Shown here piece by piece: positions 1-7,609 of a stretch of 12,948 nucleotides of DNA. The position numbers and the translations under genes are program-made. The notes under the pieces are model-generated. The model saw only the letters and a list, made by a program, of their open reading frames with translations, was not told the DNA's origin and made no database searches. Every line of letters begins with the position of its first letter. Positions within the stretch are counted from its first letter, which is position 1. The stretch spans positions 1 to 12,948 of the forward strand of contig DASVGQ010000053.1 in NCBI GenBank assembly GCA_036379455.1. Direction: 5' to 3'. Source of the DNA: SCRT01 sp036379455 (lineage in GTDB: Bacteria; Pseudomonadota; Gammaproteobacteria; Nevskiales; Nevskiaceae).

Positions 1-687
1 CTCAGGATGTTGGCGCCAATGATGGAAGACCGCGCGCTTGAGGATGGTCCGGACATCGCAGCGCAGATCAGAGCGAAGTATCAAGCTGAGGGGTTGGCAG
101 CGAGCACCGTGAACCAGCGCATGGCGGTCATCCGCCGGTTGCTGTCACTGGCGTATCGTCGTTGGGGATGGCTCGACCGTCCGCTCTATCAGCGTGTACA
201 GATGATGTCGCTGCACAACGAGCGCCAGATGTACCTGACACCGGAAGAAGTCGAAGCGCTCGCGGACCTCTGTCCGCACGGGCACGACGCGGTCCTGCTT
301 GCGGCCTACACCGGTATTCGAAGAGGCCAGCTTTTGCGCCTGACGGCTGAGAATCGCGTTGGTGACTGCATACACCTCGGAACCGAAGGCAAGACCGGCA
401 GGCCGCAGCTGATCCCGCTGCACGAACGGGTCCAGTCGATCCAGTTGCCACTGCTCGTGACAGACGCAGTGCTCAGGCGGGAGTGGGACGCCGCACGCAA
501 GAAACTGAACCTGACGCACGTCCACTTTCACGATCTCCGCCACAGTTTTGCGAGCTGGCTGATAGCCTCGGGAGCCGACTTGATGTACGTCCGGGAGTTC
601 TTGGGTCACTCGACGGTAGCCGTCACGCAGCGCTACGCCCACCTTCAGACGAAGCACCTGCGCGAGGCGCTGAATCGCGTGAAATGA
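1..687 (+). CDS. Tyrosine recombinase (phage/island integrase), C-terminal part, cut by the left window edge
   Basis: Site-specific recombinase that would integrate and excise a mobile element by a covalent 3'-phosphotyrosine intermediate. The frame is open to base 1, so the ATG at 7 is probably internal; family members usually run 320-400 residues, so roughly 100 N-terminal residues should lie to the left. Numbering from that ATG, residues ~12-75 look like the end of the SAM-like core-binding domain and ~76-226 are the catalytic domain. The full catalytic set is visible: R105 in TGIRRG, K129 in GKTGRP, H175-x-x-R178 in HDLRHSF, H201 in LGHS and nucleophile Y210 in TQRYAHL. Q108 replaces the Glu often found in the RxGEL box. 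The C-terminus is intact, with a TGA stop at 685-687. The 3' end points at the 3' end of tRNA-Leu(UAA) 66 bp away, the usual layout for an integrase using that tRNA as attachment site. The family is certain; the element type is not known. Confidence 0.93.
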   Translation, partial: LRMLAPMMEDRALEDGPDIAAQIRAKYQAEGLAASTVNQRMAVIRRLLSLAYRRWGWLDRPLYQRVQMMSLHNERQMYLTPEEVEALADLCPHGHDAVLLAAYTGIRRGQLLRLTAENRVGDCIHLGTEGKTGRPQLIPLHERVQSIQLPLLVTDAVLRREWDAARKKLNLTHVHFHDLRHSFASWLIASGADLMYVREFLGHSTVAVTQRYAHLQTKHLREALNRVK

Positions 688-692
688 GGCAG

Positions 693-714
693 TACTGGCA
701 ACATACTGGCAACA
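693..714. repeat. Two perfect tandem copies of an 11-bp repeat behind the integrase gene
   Basis: TACTGGCAACA occurs at 693-703 and again, directly abutting, at 704-714, starting 5 bp after the integrase stop codon. Short direct repeats between an integrase gene and its tRNA attachment site are often arm-type binding sites for the integrase N-terminal domain or sites for its directionality factor. Here that role is inferred from position. The 11-bp period places both copies on the same face of the helix. Confidence 0.7.
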
Positions 715-753
715 TGCGCCATGCGCTCACTTCACAAATACCGCGTAACTCAT

Positions 754-839
754 TGGTGCCCGAGGCGGGAATCGAACCCGCACGATCGAAGATCAGCGGA
801 TTTTAAGTCCGCAGCGTCTACCGGTTCCGCCACTCGGGC
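754..839 (-). tRNA. tRNA-Leu (anticodon UAA), CCA encoded
   Basis: Read on the minus strand, this 86-nt sequence folds as a class II tRNA. The seven-base acceptor arms GCCCGAG and CTCGGGC pair perfectly. The anticodon stem GCGGA/TCCGC encloses the loop CTTAAAA, giving anticodon UAA. A long variable arm has GATC/GATC pairing around TTC, and the T arm is GCGGG-TTCGATT-CCCGC. The terminal CCA is encoded (TGG at 754-756). The long variable arm and UAA anticodon identify leucine. Its 3' end faces the integrase gene, making 754 to about 800 the likely attachment core. The tRNA is complete, so integration would have restored it. Confidence 0.97.
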
Positions 840-881
840 GAGCGCCGATGGTATGGCCGCCGCGCGCGCCATGCCAGCAGC

Positions 882-898
882 GCGTGGCATCGCCACGC
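882..898. other. GC-rich hairpin between galE and tRNA-Leu
   Basis: GCGTGGC at 882-888 and GCCACGC at 892-898 form a perfect 7-bp stem with a 3-nt loop. An overlapping alternative pairs ATGCCA (871-876) with TGGCAT (885-890). It lies about 110 nt downstream of the galE stop and 43 nt upstream of the tRNA 5' end. There is no T tract on the minus strand, so it is not a classical intrinsic terminator. It could end or slow galE transcription or mark a processing site ahead of the tRNA. Confidence 0.4.
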
Positions 899-1008
899 CT
901 GCGGCGTCAGCACGTCGCAGCGGGATCCCGCGCGGTGCGAACTGCTCGCCGCGGACAGAGGTGACCGAGGTGATCGGCCAGCTTCGGACCGACCCACCGC
1001 GTGGTCCC

Positions 1009-2043
1009 TCAAGAGGTTCCTGGAGGCTCTCCATAGCCCTGCGGATTCCCTTCCTGCCAGCGCCACGCGTCCTCGCACATGCGCTCGAGCCCGTACTCCG
1101 CCGTCCATCCGAGCTCGCGCCGCGCCAGCGCCGGGTCCGCGAAGCACTCGGCCACGTCGCCCGCGCGTCGATCCGCAAAACGCAGCGGGATCGATCGCGA
1201 GCTCGCCGCCTCGAAGGCACGCACGACCTCGAGGACGCTGTAGCCGCGTCCGGTACCCACGTTGGCGGTAAGCGAGCCGTCTCCGCGCTCGAGCCAGCGC
1301 AGCGCGGCAACGTGGGCACGGGCCAGATCAACGACGTGCAGGTAGTCGCGCACGCCCGTGCCGTCTCGCGTCGGATAGTCGTGGCCGAACACGTTCAGGT
1401 ATGGCCGCCGACCCACGGCGACCTGGCTGACATAGGGCATCAGGTTGTTCGGCACGCCACGCGGGTCCTCTCCGAGGCGGCCGCTGGGATGGGCGCCCAC
1501 CGGATTGAAATAGCGCAGGACCACCGCACGCAGACCGGGATCCGCGCTGACGGCATCCGCGATCAGCTCTTCTACGACGCGCTTCGTACGGCCATAGGGG
1601 TTCGTGACGCGCAGCGGCGCGCCTTCGGGAATCGGGCAGTAGTCGGGTGCGCCGTAGACGGTCGCGGAGGAGCTGAACACCAGCTTCCCGACGTGGCAGC
1701 GTCGCATCGCCTGCAGCAGCACGATGGAGCCGTGGATATTGTTGTCGAAGTACCGCAGCGGCTGCGAAACGGACTCGCCGACCGCTTTCAGGGCCGCAAA
1801 GTGGATCACGGCTCGCGGAGAAAACCGCGTCAGCGTGTCCTCCACGTGCGCCTGATCCCGTACGTCGCCCTCGACCACCGCAACCTCGCACCCAGTGAGT
1901 TCCCGGATGCGATCCACGACGCGGCGTGAAGCGTTGCAGAAGTTGTCGTAGATGAGCGGCTCGTACCCCGCCGTGGCCAGCTCGACACAGGTGTGTGAGC
2001 CAATGTACCCCGCGCCCCCGCACACGACGACTTTCACCGCCAT
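1009..2043 (-). CDS. galE: UDP-glucose 4-epimerase
   Basis: Cytoplasmic short-chain dehydrogenase-type epimerase that interconverts UDP-glucose and UDP-galactose using tightly bound NAD, feeding the Leloir pathway and surface polysaccharides. From the ATG at 2043 it has 344 residues, normal for the family. The Rossmann NAD motif GGAGYIGSH is at residues 9-17. FSSSATVYG (about 123-131) carries the active-site Ser, and Y150-x3-K154 in NPYGRTK is the catalytic pair. RYFNPVGAHPSG (about 178-188) and GTGVRDYLHVVDLA (about 228-241) are further GalE signatures. Position 8 is Cys where Thr is usual before the glycine motif. The frame is open 61 codons upstream, but the NAD motif placement favours the ATG at 2043. 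Its ribosome site is poor (GGGGA almost touching the ATG), so a GTG four codons earlier cannot be excluded. It lies 43 nt after sbcB, probably in one transcript. No other gal or polysaccharide genes adjoin it. Confidence 0.95.
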   Translation of the reverse strand: MAVKVVVCGGAGYIGSHTCVELATAGYEPLIYDNFCNASRRVVDRIRELTGCEVAVVEGDVRDQAHVEDTLTRFSPRAVIHFAALKAVGESVSQPLRYFDNNIHGSIVLLQAMRRCHVGKLVFSSSATVYGAPDYCPIPEGAPLRVTNPYGRTKRVVEELIADAVSADPGLRAVVLRYFNPVGAHPSGRLGEDPRGVPNNLMPYVSQVAVGRRPYLNVFGHDYPTRDGTGVRDYLHVVDLARAHVAALRWLERGDGSLTANVGTGRGYSVLEVVRAFEAASSRSIPLRFADRRAGDVAECFADPALARRELGWTAEYGLERMCEDAWRWQEGNPQGYGEPPGTS

Positions 2044-2086
2044 TCCCCGGGACACTTCGCGATCACGACAGACTCGCGTGTCCTCA

Positions 2087-3607
2087 TCAAACGGCCGCGT
2101 CGACCGCCGGCGCGGCGCCGACGTCGATCGGCCCGAAACGCGCTGCCACCTGCTCGCCCCAGGCCGCAAGTTCGTCGAGCACGGCTTGTCCCTCGCCGGG
2201 TGGCGTGACGCGTCGCAGGCGCGCAATCCCGGCCACGTAGCCGGCGAGCGTCAAGGCCGCCTCGGGCCCTCGACCCTCCAGTTTTCTCCGCACGTACGCT
2301 TCCCAACGCCGACTCTCCTCGCCTGACACGGTCTGCGGCCAGTTGCGCGCACGGTAACGCAGCAGCAGCTCCGGCAGGCGCGGGTCCGAAAACGCGAAAG
2401 AGGCGGTCGCGAGCGCCTCAGGCGTCGACGCGCGGACCTCGTCGCACAGGCGTCGATCGGCGTCCGACAGGAACCCGGCGTAGAGCGCAACCTCCGGGTC
2501 CACTTCGCGGTGTGATTCCTCCCCACGCGAACGCGCATAGACGCTGCGGATGCGATCCACCAACCCGGGCGCCGCGCAGATCCGGTCCCGGTTCTGCATC
2601 GCGCGCTCCACGTCGACGCCGAGGCGCGCTGCATCCGCGCCGCGCAACGTCTGCCGCGGCGCAATGAACGGCGAGCGGTTCGCGTGCACGACCTTGAGCG
2701 GCGGTCGCGCCACGCCGTCCGGCAGATCCACGGCGCGGGTGTAAAGGCGCTCGGCAAGGTCGTCTGCGCTGAGATCCATCCACACCGCAGGATCGACGTT
2801 CAGATCCGCCACGACCCACTGCGCGCCTGCCCGCCCGGGAAACTCGGTGAGCGGCAGCACCAGCGCCAAGCAGGCTCGCTCGGCCGGATAGCGTGACGAG
2901 ACGTGTACCAGAGGCTCACGCCCGCGCAGGGCAGCGGCCATGCGTCCCGCCACCATGCGCTTGTTGCGAGCCGCGAAGTGCCACTCGTACAGCCGCGGCT
3001 GGAGCCGTCGCACCAGCTTCGCCAAGGCGATGGTCGCCACCACGTCGGAGCAGGCATCGTGCGCGCGCGGCTGTTCGAGCGCGTTCTCGCTCGCAAGGTG
3101 CTCGAGCCGGAACGATGGGGCGCCGTCGTCGCGCAACGGCCAGCGGATTCCTTCCGGGCGCAGGGCGTGGCACGCGCGCACCAAGTCGAGGATATCCCAG
3201 CGCGAAGTCCCGTCCCGCCAAGTGTGCGCGTAAGGATCGATGAAGTTCCGGTAGAAGAGGAAGCGGTTGATCTCATCGTCGAAACGGACGCTGTTGTATC
3301 CCGCGGAGCACGTACCCGGGGCCCCTACCAGCTCACGAACACGCGCCGCGAACTCCGCTTCAAGCAACCCCTTCTGCGCCACGCGACGCGGCGTGAGACC
3401 CGTGAGCAGGCAGGCTTCCGGCTGCGGCAGCACGTCGGGCGCGAGCCGGCAGTAAAGATTCGTTGGAGGCCCGACGGGTTCGAGATCCAGCGTCGTGCGC
3501 TGCGCCGCAAACTGCAGCGGCCGATCCATCGCCCGATCAACGCCGGTCGTCTCGTAGTCGTACCACAGCAATGTCACCGGCGGCGTGGCCGCCGCCTGAT
3601 CCGGCAT
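2087..3607 (-). CDS. sbcB: Exodeoxyribonuclease I (ssDNA 3'-5' exonuclease)
   Basis: DEDD-family exonuclease that digests single-stranded DNA 3' to 5' in mismatch repair and recombination. With the ATG at 3607 it has 506 residues, against 475 for the E. coli enzyme. The exonuclease domain begins at WYDYETTG with metal ligands D17 and E19, continues at YNSVRFDDE with D110, and ends at H183 and D188 in RAHDACSDVVATI. These match E. coli D15, E17, D108, H181 and D186 with a constant shift of two. QFAAQRTTL, ARNKRM and the C-terminal region with RYRARNWP are also ExoI-like. A GTG at 3634 would add nine residues; neither start has a clear Shine-Dalgarno, and the ATG places DYETTG where it sits in the E. 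coli protein. SbcB is found mainly in Gammaproteobacteria, which supports the lineage guess. It precedes galE by 43 nt and follows a 115-nt gap after the BI-1 family gene. Confidence 0.95.
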   Translation of the reverse strand: MPDQAAATPPVTLLWYDYETTGVDRAMDRPLQFAAQRTTLDLEPVGPPTNLYCRLAPDVLPQPEACLLTGLTPRRVAQKGLLEAEFAARVRELVGAPGTCSAGYNSVRFDDEINRFLFYRNFIDPYAHTWRDGTSRWDILDLVRACHALRPEGIRWPLRDDGAPSFRLEHLASENALEQPRAHDACSDVVATIALAKLVRRLQPRLYEWHFAARNKRMVAGRMAAALRGREPLVHVSSRYPAERACLALVLPLTEFPGRAGAQWVVADLNVDPAVWMDLSADDLAERLYTRAVDLPDGVARPPLKVVHANRSPFIAPRQTLRGADAARLGVDVERAMQNRDRICAAPGLVDRIRSVYARSRGEESHREVDPEVALYAGFLSDADRRLCDEVRASTPEALATASFAFSDPRLPELLLRYRARNWPQTVSGEESRRWEAYVRRKLEGRGPEAALTLAGYVAGIARLRRVTPPGEGQAVLDELAAWGEQVAARFGPIDVGAAPAVDAAV

Positions 3608-3722
3608 CAGTGCACCGGCAAGCGGCGGCGCCACGGCGTCGAACCCGAGGTCAGCCGCGCGACAGCAGACGCACTCGACGCGTATACCGCCACACCGGAC
3701 ATCCAGACACCGTCGCCCTCAG

Positions 3723-4442
3723 TCAGCGGCGATTCCCGCCGAACAGCTGCAACATCATGATGAACAGGTTGACGAAGTCGAGGTAGAGCATCAGCGCGCC
3801 CATCACGACTTTCTTGCCGACCATCTCACCGCCATCGGTGCTGACGTACATCGTCTTGATGCGCTGCGTGTCGTAGGCGGTCAAGCCGACGAACACGATC
3901 ACGCCGATGACGGATACGACGAATTGCAGCTGCGTGGAGTGCAGGAAGATGTTCACCAGCGACGCAATGATGACGCCGATCAACCCCATCATGAGGAACG
4001 AGCCCCAGCGCGAAAGATCACGCTTGGTCGTATAACCGTACAGCGACATGGCGCCAAAGGTGCCGGCCGTGATGAAGAACACGCGCGCGATCGACTCCCC
4101 GCTGTAGAGCAGGAAGATCCCGGCGATCGACAGGCCCATCAGAACCGCGTAGATCCAGTACGTCGTGCGCGCGGCGGACAGACTCATCTTCTGGATGCGG
4201 AACGCCAGCAGCATCACGAGGATGAAGGGAGCGAACAGCACGACCCACAGCAGCGGCGTCGCGGCCAGCCGCTGGTACAGCCCGACCGCCACGGAGCCGT
4301 AGGCCACCAGCCCCGTGACCAACAGCCCGCCGGCCATGTAGGCGTAGACGGCGTGCAGGTAGTCACGAAAACCGCTTTCGAGCGCGACCCGGCCACCGTG
4401 AATCGCGGGGTTCACCGGCCGGTGCGGAAATTCCATAGGCAT
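3723..4442 (-). CDS. Bax inhibitor-1 / YccA-YbhL family inner-membrane protein
   Basis: A 239-residue integral membrane protein of the BI-1 (UPF0005) superfamily. Bacterial members include YccA, which modulates the FtsH protease, and BsYetJ, a pH-dependent calcium leak channel. The role here is inferred from the family only. After a soluble N-terminus (MPMEFPHRPVNP) there are about seven hydrophobic helices, starting at YMAGGLLVTGLVAYGSVAVG. Family features include the TFGAMSLYGY stretch, FVGLTAYDTQRIK in the sixth/seventh helix region with its conserved Asp, and the C-terminal ALMLYLDFVNLFIMMLQLFG. AGAGGGA at 4449-4455, 6 nt before the ATG at 4442, fixes the start. It probably has its own promoter in the AT-richer stretch around 4455-4500. 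It is flanked by sbcB downstream and the sppA-hydrolase pair upstream, all on the minus strand. Confidence 0.93.
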   Translation of the reverse strand: MPMEFPHRPVNPAIHGGRVALESGFRDYLHAVYAYMAGGLLVTGLVAYGSVAVGLYQRLAATPLLWVVLFAPFILVMLLAFRIQKMSLSAARTTYWIYAVLMGLSIAGIFLLYSGESIARVFFITAGTFGAMSLYGYTTKRDLSRWGSFLMMGLIGVIIASLVNIFLHSTQLQFVVSVIGVIVFVGLTAYDTQRIKTMYVSTDGGEMVGKKVVMGALMLYLDFVNLFIMMLQLFGGNRR

Positions 4443-4518
4443 GCAGCGTCCCTCTGGATAACAAACGACTGGAAAGAATACGCGATAAAGACCGTCGGCG
4501 CGATCCTTCGTTCAACAT

Positions 4519-4545
4519 GGAAACGCCGGGTTCGCGGGCGTTTCC
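4519..4545 (-). terminator. Hairpin downstream of the sppA-hydrolase pair, possible terminator
   Basis: GGAAACGCC (4519-4527) and GGCGTTTCC (4537-4545) form a perfect 9-bp stem around a 9-nt loop. It lies 35 nt beyond the hydrolase stop, between that gene and the BI-1 family gene, which is where a minus-strand transcript would need to end. The bases after it on the minus strand (ATGTTGAACG) have only a weak T run, so intrinsic termination is uncertain. Confidence 0.5.
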
Positions 4546-4579
4546 GGCCGGCCTGCGAGGCAACCGCGACGGGGTCCCC

Positions 4580-5422
4580 TTACGGCGAAGCCGCGTCAAG
4601 AAAATCGCTGACGCGCCGTGCGAAAGCCTCCGGGACCTCGAGCGGCATGAGGTGATGAACCCCCGGCACGATTTCCAGCCGCGCCCGCGGCAGCCCTGCC
4701 GCGAATCGCTCCGCATCGTCCCGCGCAAAATAATCGTGTTCCGCCGCCAGCACGAGGCTCGGGCACGCAATCCGCCCCAGGCGTTCCGTCACGCGCCAGC
4801 GCCGCATCGCCCACAGCGCCCGGAGATACACGAAGCGGCTCCGCGATCCCGAGCCGTGCGCGATGAAGCGCGCGCGCAGCGTCGCGTCGTGCGCGGTCGG
4901 CGCCGTCAGGCGCGCGAGCACCTCCGTCAATCCACGGGGTCCCAGCGCGGCCATCACCGCCATGCGGAACCAGTACAGCATGGCCTTCCTCGAGGTATCG
5001 ATCGCGAGATCCGGCAACGTGTTCGCGAATACCGCGCGGCGCAGGCGCTGCGGACGATCCACCGCCATCTGCAGGGCGACCGCACCTCCCAGGGAGTGGC
5101 CCACCAGATCGAAGCGCTCCACGTGCAGCCGATCGAGCAGCGCCCACACGTCCTCCGCCATCGCCTGCAGCCCGTAGCCGCGACCCACGGGGCTTGCGCC
5201 GTGACCGCGCAGGTCCGGGGCGATCAGCCTGCGGCCCGCACGCAGCACCGGCAGCACGTAGTCCCAGTCACGCGACGACGCGCCGATGCCGTGGATGAGG
5301 ACCACCGGAGGGCACAGGCCGCCGGTGCAGCTCGCCTCGGCGGCCGCATTGTCGTCCGGGCCCTGCGTATCGATGGCGTGAAGTTCTACCGTGGCCACCT
5401 CACCGCCACGCCGGTGCGCCAT
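4580..5422 (-). CDS. Alpha/beta-fold hydrolase, substrate unknown
   Basis: A serine hydrolase of the alpha/beta fold, 280 residues from the ATG at 5422. The oxyanion-hole motif VVLIHGIGASS is at about 40-50, APDLRGHGAS at 68-77, and the nucleophile elbow VGHSLGG has S110. The acid is D230 in LAAEHDYF, and H257 in VHHLMPLEVP is the likely base, so the catalytic triad is complete. No signal peptide is seen, so it is probably cytoplasmic. Members of this group include esterases, lipases, epoxide and ester-bond hydrolases; sequence alone does not pick one. The ATG at 5422 lies inside the last codons of sppA (23-nt overlap, different frame). A GTG at 5398, just past the sppA stop, is an alternative that would remove eight residues without touching the domain. 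The frame also stays open to 5506. The overlap suggests translational coupling with sppA. Two Cys residues (32 and 37) precede the oxyanion strand. Confidence 0.88.
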   Translation of the reverse strand: MAHRRGGEVATVELHAIDTQGPDDNAAAEASCTGGLCPPVVLIHGIGASSRDWDYVLPVLRAGRRLIAPDLRGHGASPVGRGYGLQAMAEDVWALLDRLHVERFDLVGHSLGGAVALQMAVDRPQRLRRAVFANTLPDLAIDTSRKAMLYWFRMAVMAALGPRGLTEVLARLTAPTAHDATLRARFIAHGSGSRSRFVYLRALWAMRRWRVTERLGRIACPSLVLAAEHDYFARDDAERFAAGLPRARLEIVPGVHHLMPLEVPEAFARRVSDFLDAASP

Positions 5423-7256
5423 CCAACGTACAGAAGCAGTAGGCGTACTGACCGCGCGGATCGTTGAAATCGACGAATGCATCCGCGCTCCGTTGCAGCG
5501 CGCCACGCCACGCCTGCGTTGCCGCCCCCTCCGGGATCAACGCCGCCAGTCCGCTGTGTCCGCCGAAACGCGCCTTCACCAGCTGCGCGAGAGACGCTGA
5601 CGCGCGGAGGCCCACGGCAGCATAGTGGCCGGGCGCGAGGTGGGCGAGCCGCGCCGCGTCCTCCACGGCGTTGCGTTCGCCGCCGAACGCATCCACGAGT
5701 CCCAACCGCTTGCCGGCCTCACCGCTCCACACCCGCCCCTGCGCAATCTCCTGGACCGTCGCCAGCGGCAACCTGCGCCCCTTGGCCACGCCCTGCGTGA
5801 ACAGGGCATAGCCGTAGTTGACCTGTGACTGGATGATCGTCCGTTCCGTATCGCTGAGCGGCCGCGCGATCCCGAAGCCACCGGCCAAGGGGCTGGTACC
5901 TACGCCGTCGCTGTGGATCCCCAGCCGCGCCAAGGGCTTCTCGATATTCGGAAGCAGGCCGAAGATGCCGATCGATCCGGTGATCGTCGTCGGCTCCGCC
6001 AGGATGCGATCCGCGTCCATCGCGATCCAGTAGCCGCCCGAGGCGGCCATGGTCGACATCGACACCACGAGAGGCTTGCCGGCGCTCTGCAGCCGGCGTT
6101 CCGCGCGGCGGATCTGTTCAGCCGCCACCACGCTGCCGCCCGGCGAATTGACGCGCAGCACCACGGCTTTCACCCGCGCGCTGCGGGCCGCCGCGTCGAG
6201 CAGCCCGGCAATGGTTTCACCCCCCGCGCTGTTGCGCCCGCTGCGACCGGCAACGATGTTGCCTTCGACGACGATGACGCCGATGCGATCGAGCCCCTTT
6301 GCTACCGGATGCTCGCGGCGCCAGGCGCGCAGGTAACGGCGTGCCGAAATCTGCCGGAAGCTGCCGTTGGCAGCGTCCATGCCGACCTGCTTGCCGAGGA
6401 ACTCGCGGAACTCGTCGCGCGTCTGGATCCGGTCGACGAGCTTGTCGGCCAACGCCAGCGCGGCGCCGTTGCCGCCGGCAGATTGCAGTCCGGCGGCAAG
6501 CCCGGCGATATACGCATCGAGCGCACCATCGGCCAGCTGGCGCCTGCCGACGACGGTGCGCTGGTAGGTCGACCACAGCTCCCCGAGCCATGCGCGATTG
6601 GCAAGCCTTGCATCGGGAGACATGTCGTTGCGCAGGAAGGGCTCCACGGCTGACTTGAAGGCGCCGACCCGGAACACGTTGACCTCGACCCCGAGCCGGT
6701 CGAGCGCGTCCTTGAAATATTCGCCGTACACGCCGAAGCCCTGCAGCAGCACGACGCCCATGGGATCCATGCTGATGCTGTCGGCTTGCACGGCGGGCAG
6801 GTACTGGTACTGGTCAAAGCCGGTGCCGTAGGCATAGACCGGCTTGCCCGATGCACGGAAGCGGGCAATGGAGCGCGACAGCTCGTCGAGCTGCGCAACT
6901 CCCGCGTTTCCGAGATCATCGAAGTCGAGCACCGCCACCTTGATGCGCGGGTCGGTTGCCGCGGCACGCAACGCCTGCCGCAACTCGCGCAGCGAGGTCT
7001 GGCCTGGCCGCGCGCCGCTGAAGCGATCGAGCAGCCGCTGCGTCGGATTCGCCTCGCTTTCCACGAGCGCGCCGCTGGGTTTGATGACCAGCGCGACGTC
7101 GCGGGGTACGTGGATCGCCGGGCCACCCCGCAGATCGATCCACAGCAGGGCGGCGCCCGCGAGGATGACGAGCACGATGACCGTGCGGTAGACGCCGGTC
7201 ACGATCCGCCATATCCATCCCAGCACCCGTGTTACCGCCCGACCGCCGCCTGCCAT
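5400..7256 (-). CDS. sppA: Signal peptide peptidase SppA, 67K type (protease IV)
   Basis: Inner-membrane serine protease that degrades signal peptides released by signal peptidase. At 618 residues it matches the long, two-domain form typified by E. coli SppA (618 aa) rather than the short Bacillus form. One N-terminal membrane anchor is visible at about residues 24-41 (RTVIVLVILAGAALLWI). The active site is a Ser-Lys dyad split between the tandem domains: K201 in VGAFKSAVEPF and S406 in TMAASGGYW. The LRVNSPGGSVVAAE box (about 367-380) and the TTITGSIGIFG segment (about 423-433) are SppA signatures. It starts with ATG at 7256 behind a G-rich stretch (7261-7266, 4 nt away) that can act as a ribosome site. 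A 353-bp non-coding stretch precedes it and should contain its promoter. The downstream hydrolase gene overlaps its 3' end, so the two are probably co-expressed. No frame or motif defects are seen. Confidence 0.97.
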   Translation of the reverse strand: MAGGGRAVTRVLGWIWRIVTGVYRTVIVLVILAGAALLWIDLRGGPAIHVPRDVALVIKPSGALVESEANPTQRLLDRFSGARPGQTSLRELRQALRAAATDPRIKVAVLDFDDLGNAGVAQLDELSRSIARFRASGKPVYAYGTGFDQYQYLPAVQADSISMDPMGVVLLQGFGVYGEYFKDALDRLGVEVNVFRVGAFKSAVEPFLRNDMSPDARLANRAWLGELWSTYQRTVVGRRQLADGALDAYIAGLAAGLQSAGGNGAALALADKLVDRIQTRDEFREFLGKQVGMDAANGSFRQISARRYLRAWRREHPVAKGLDRIGVIVVEGNIVAGRSGRNSAGGETIAGLLDAAARSARVKAVVLRVNSPGGSVVAAEQIRRAERRLQSAGKPLVVSMSTMAASGGYWIAMDADRILAEPTTITGSIGIFGLLPNIEKPLARLGIHSDGVGTSPLAGGFGIARPLSDTERTIIQSQVNYGYALFTQGVAKGRRLPLATVQEIAQGRVWSGEAGKRLGLVDAFGGERNAVEDAARLAHLAPGHYAAVGLRASASLAQLVKARFGGHSGLAALIPEGAATQAWRGALQRSADAFVDFNDPRGQYAYCFCTLDGAPAWR

Positions 7257-7609
7257 GTGACCCCCCGTTCAAGCAGTGCATGCGTTGAAGTATCGCATTG
7301 CCCTGCAAAGCGCGGCGCACCCGTTGCGGCTGAGCAGGACGCCGCTGCGCCGTTGATCTCGATGTCCGGAATTCGTCACTCTCGCGGCCTGCGCTCGCCG
7401 AGGACGGGCCGAAGACTCGGGGGCGCCGCACGGAACACCTCTCAGCCAACGTGCACGCGCGGTAAATGTCTGAAACCCGGCGCGCGCTCCGGACAAACCC
7501 CGAGCGGCGGCTCTAGCCGCTGGCTTGAAGCAGGCTTGCGGGCCGGCACACCACGCAAGATCTCCGTTGCGTCGCTGCAGGCGGCGTGGCGCGCGCGGAC
7601 GGCACGAAG
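7257..7609. other. Intergenic region between the importer ATPase gene and sppA, no gene recognised
   Basis: These 353 bp separate the ATPase stop codon from the sppA start; both genes are on the minus strand. The few reading frames crossing it are Arg/Ala/Pro-rich, resemble no family and continue antisense into neighbouring genes, so I do not call them. It should hold the 3' UTR and end of the importer operon and the sppA promoter. One short dyad, GCGGCT-CT-AGCCGC at 7507-7520, is the only clear inverted repeat, and it has no T tract. The part nearest sppA (7275-7310) is slightly less GC-rich, but I see no convincing -35/-10 pair. Confidence 0.6.

Noticed and set aside
721..1929. 402-codon plus-strand frame running through tRNA-Leu and galE
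   Set aside because: It reads through a perfect tRNA gene and is antisense to galE, so it is not a real gene.
7507..7520. Short dyad GCGGCT-CT-AGCCGC as terminator of the importer operon
   Set aside because: A 6-bp stem with a 2-nt loop, no T tract, about 90 nt past the stop; such dyads occur by chance in GC-rich DNA.
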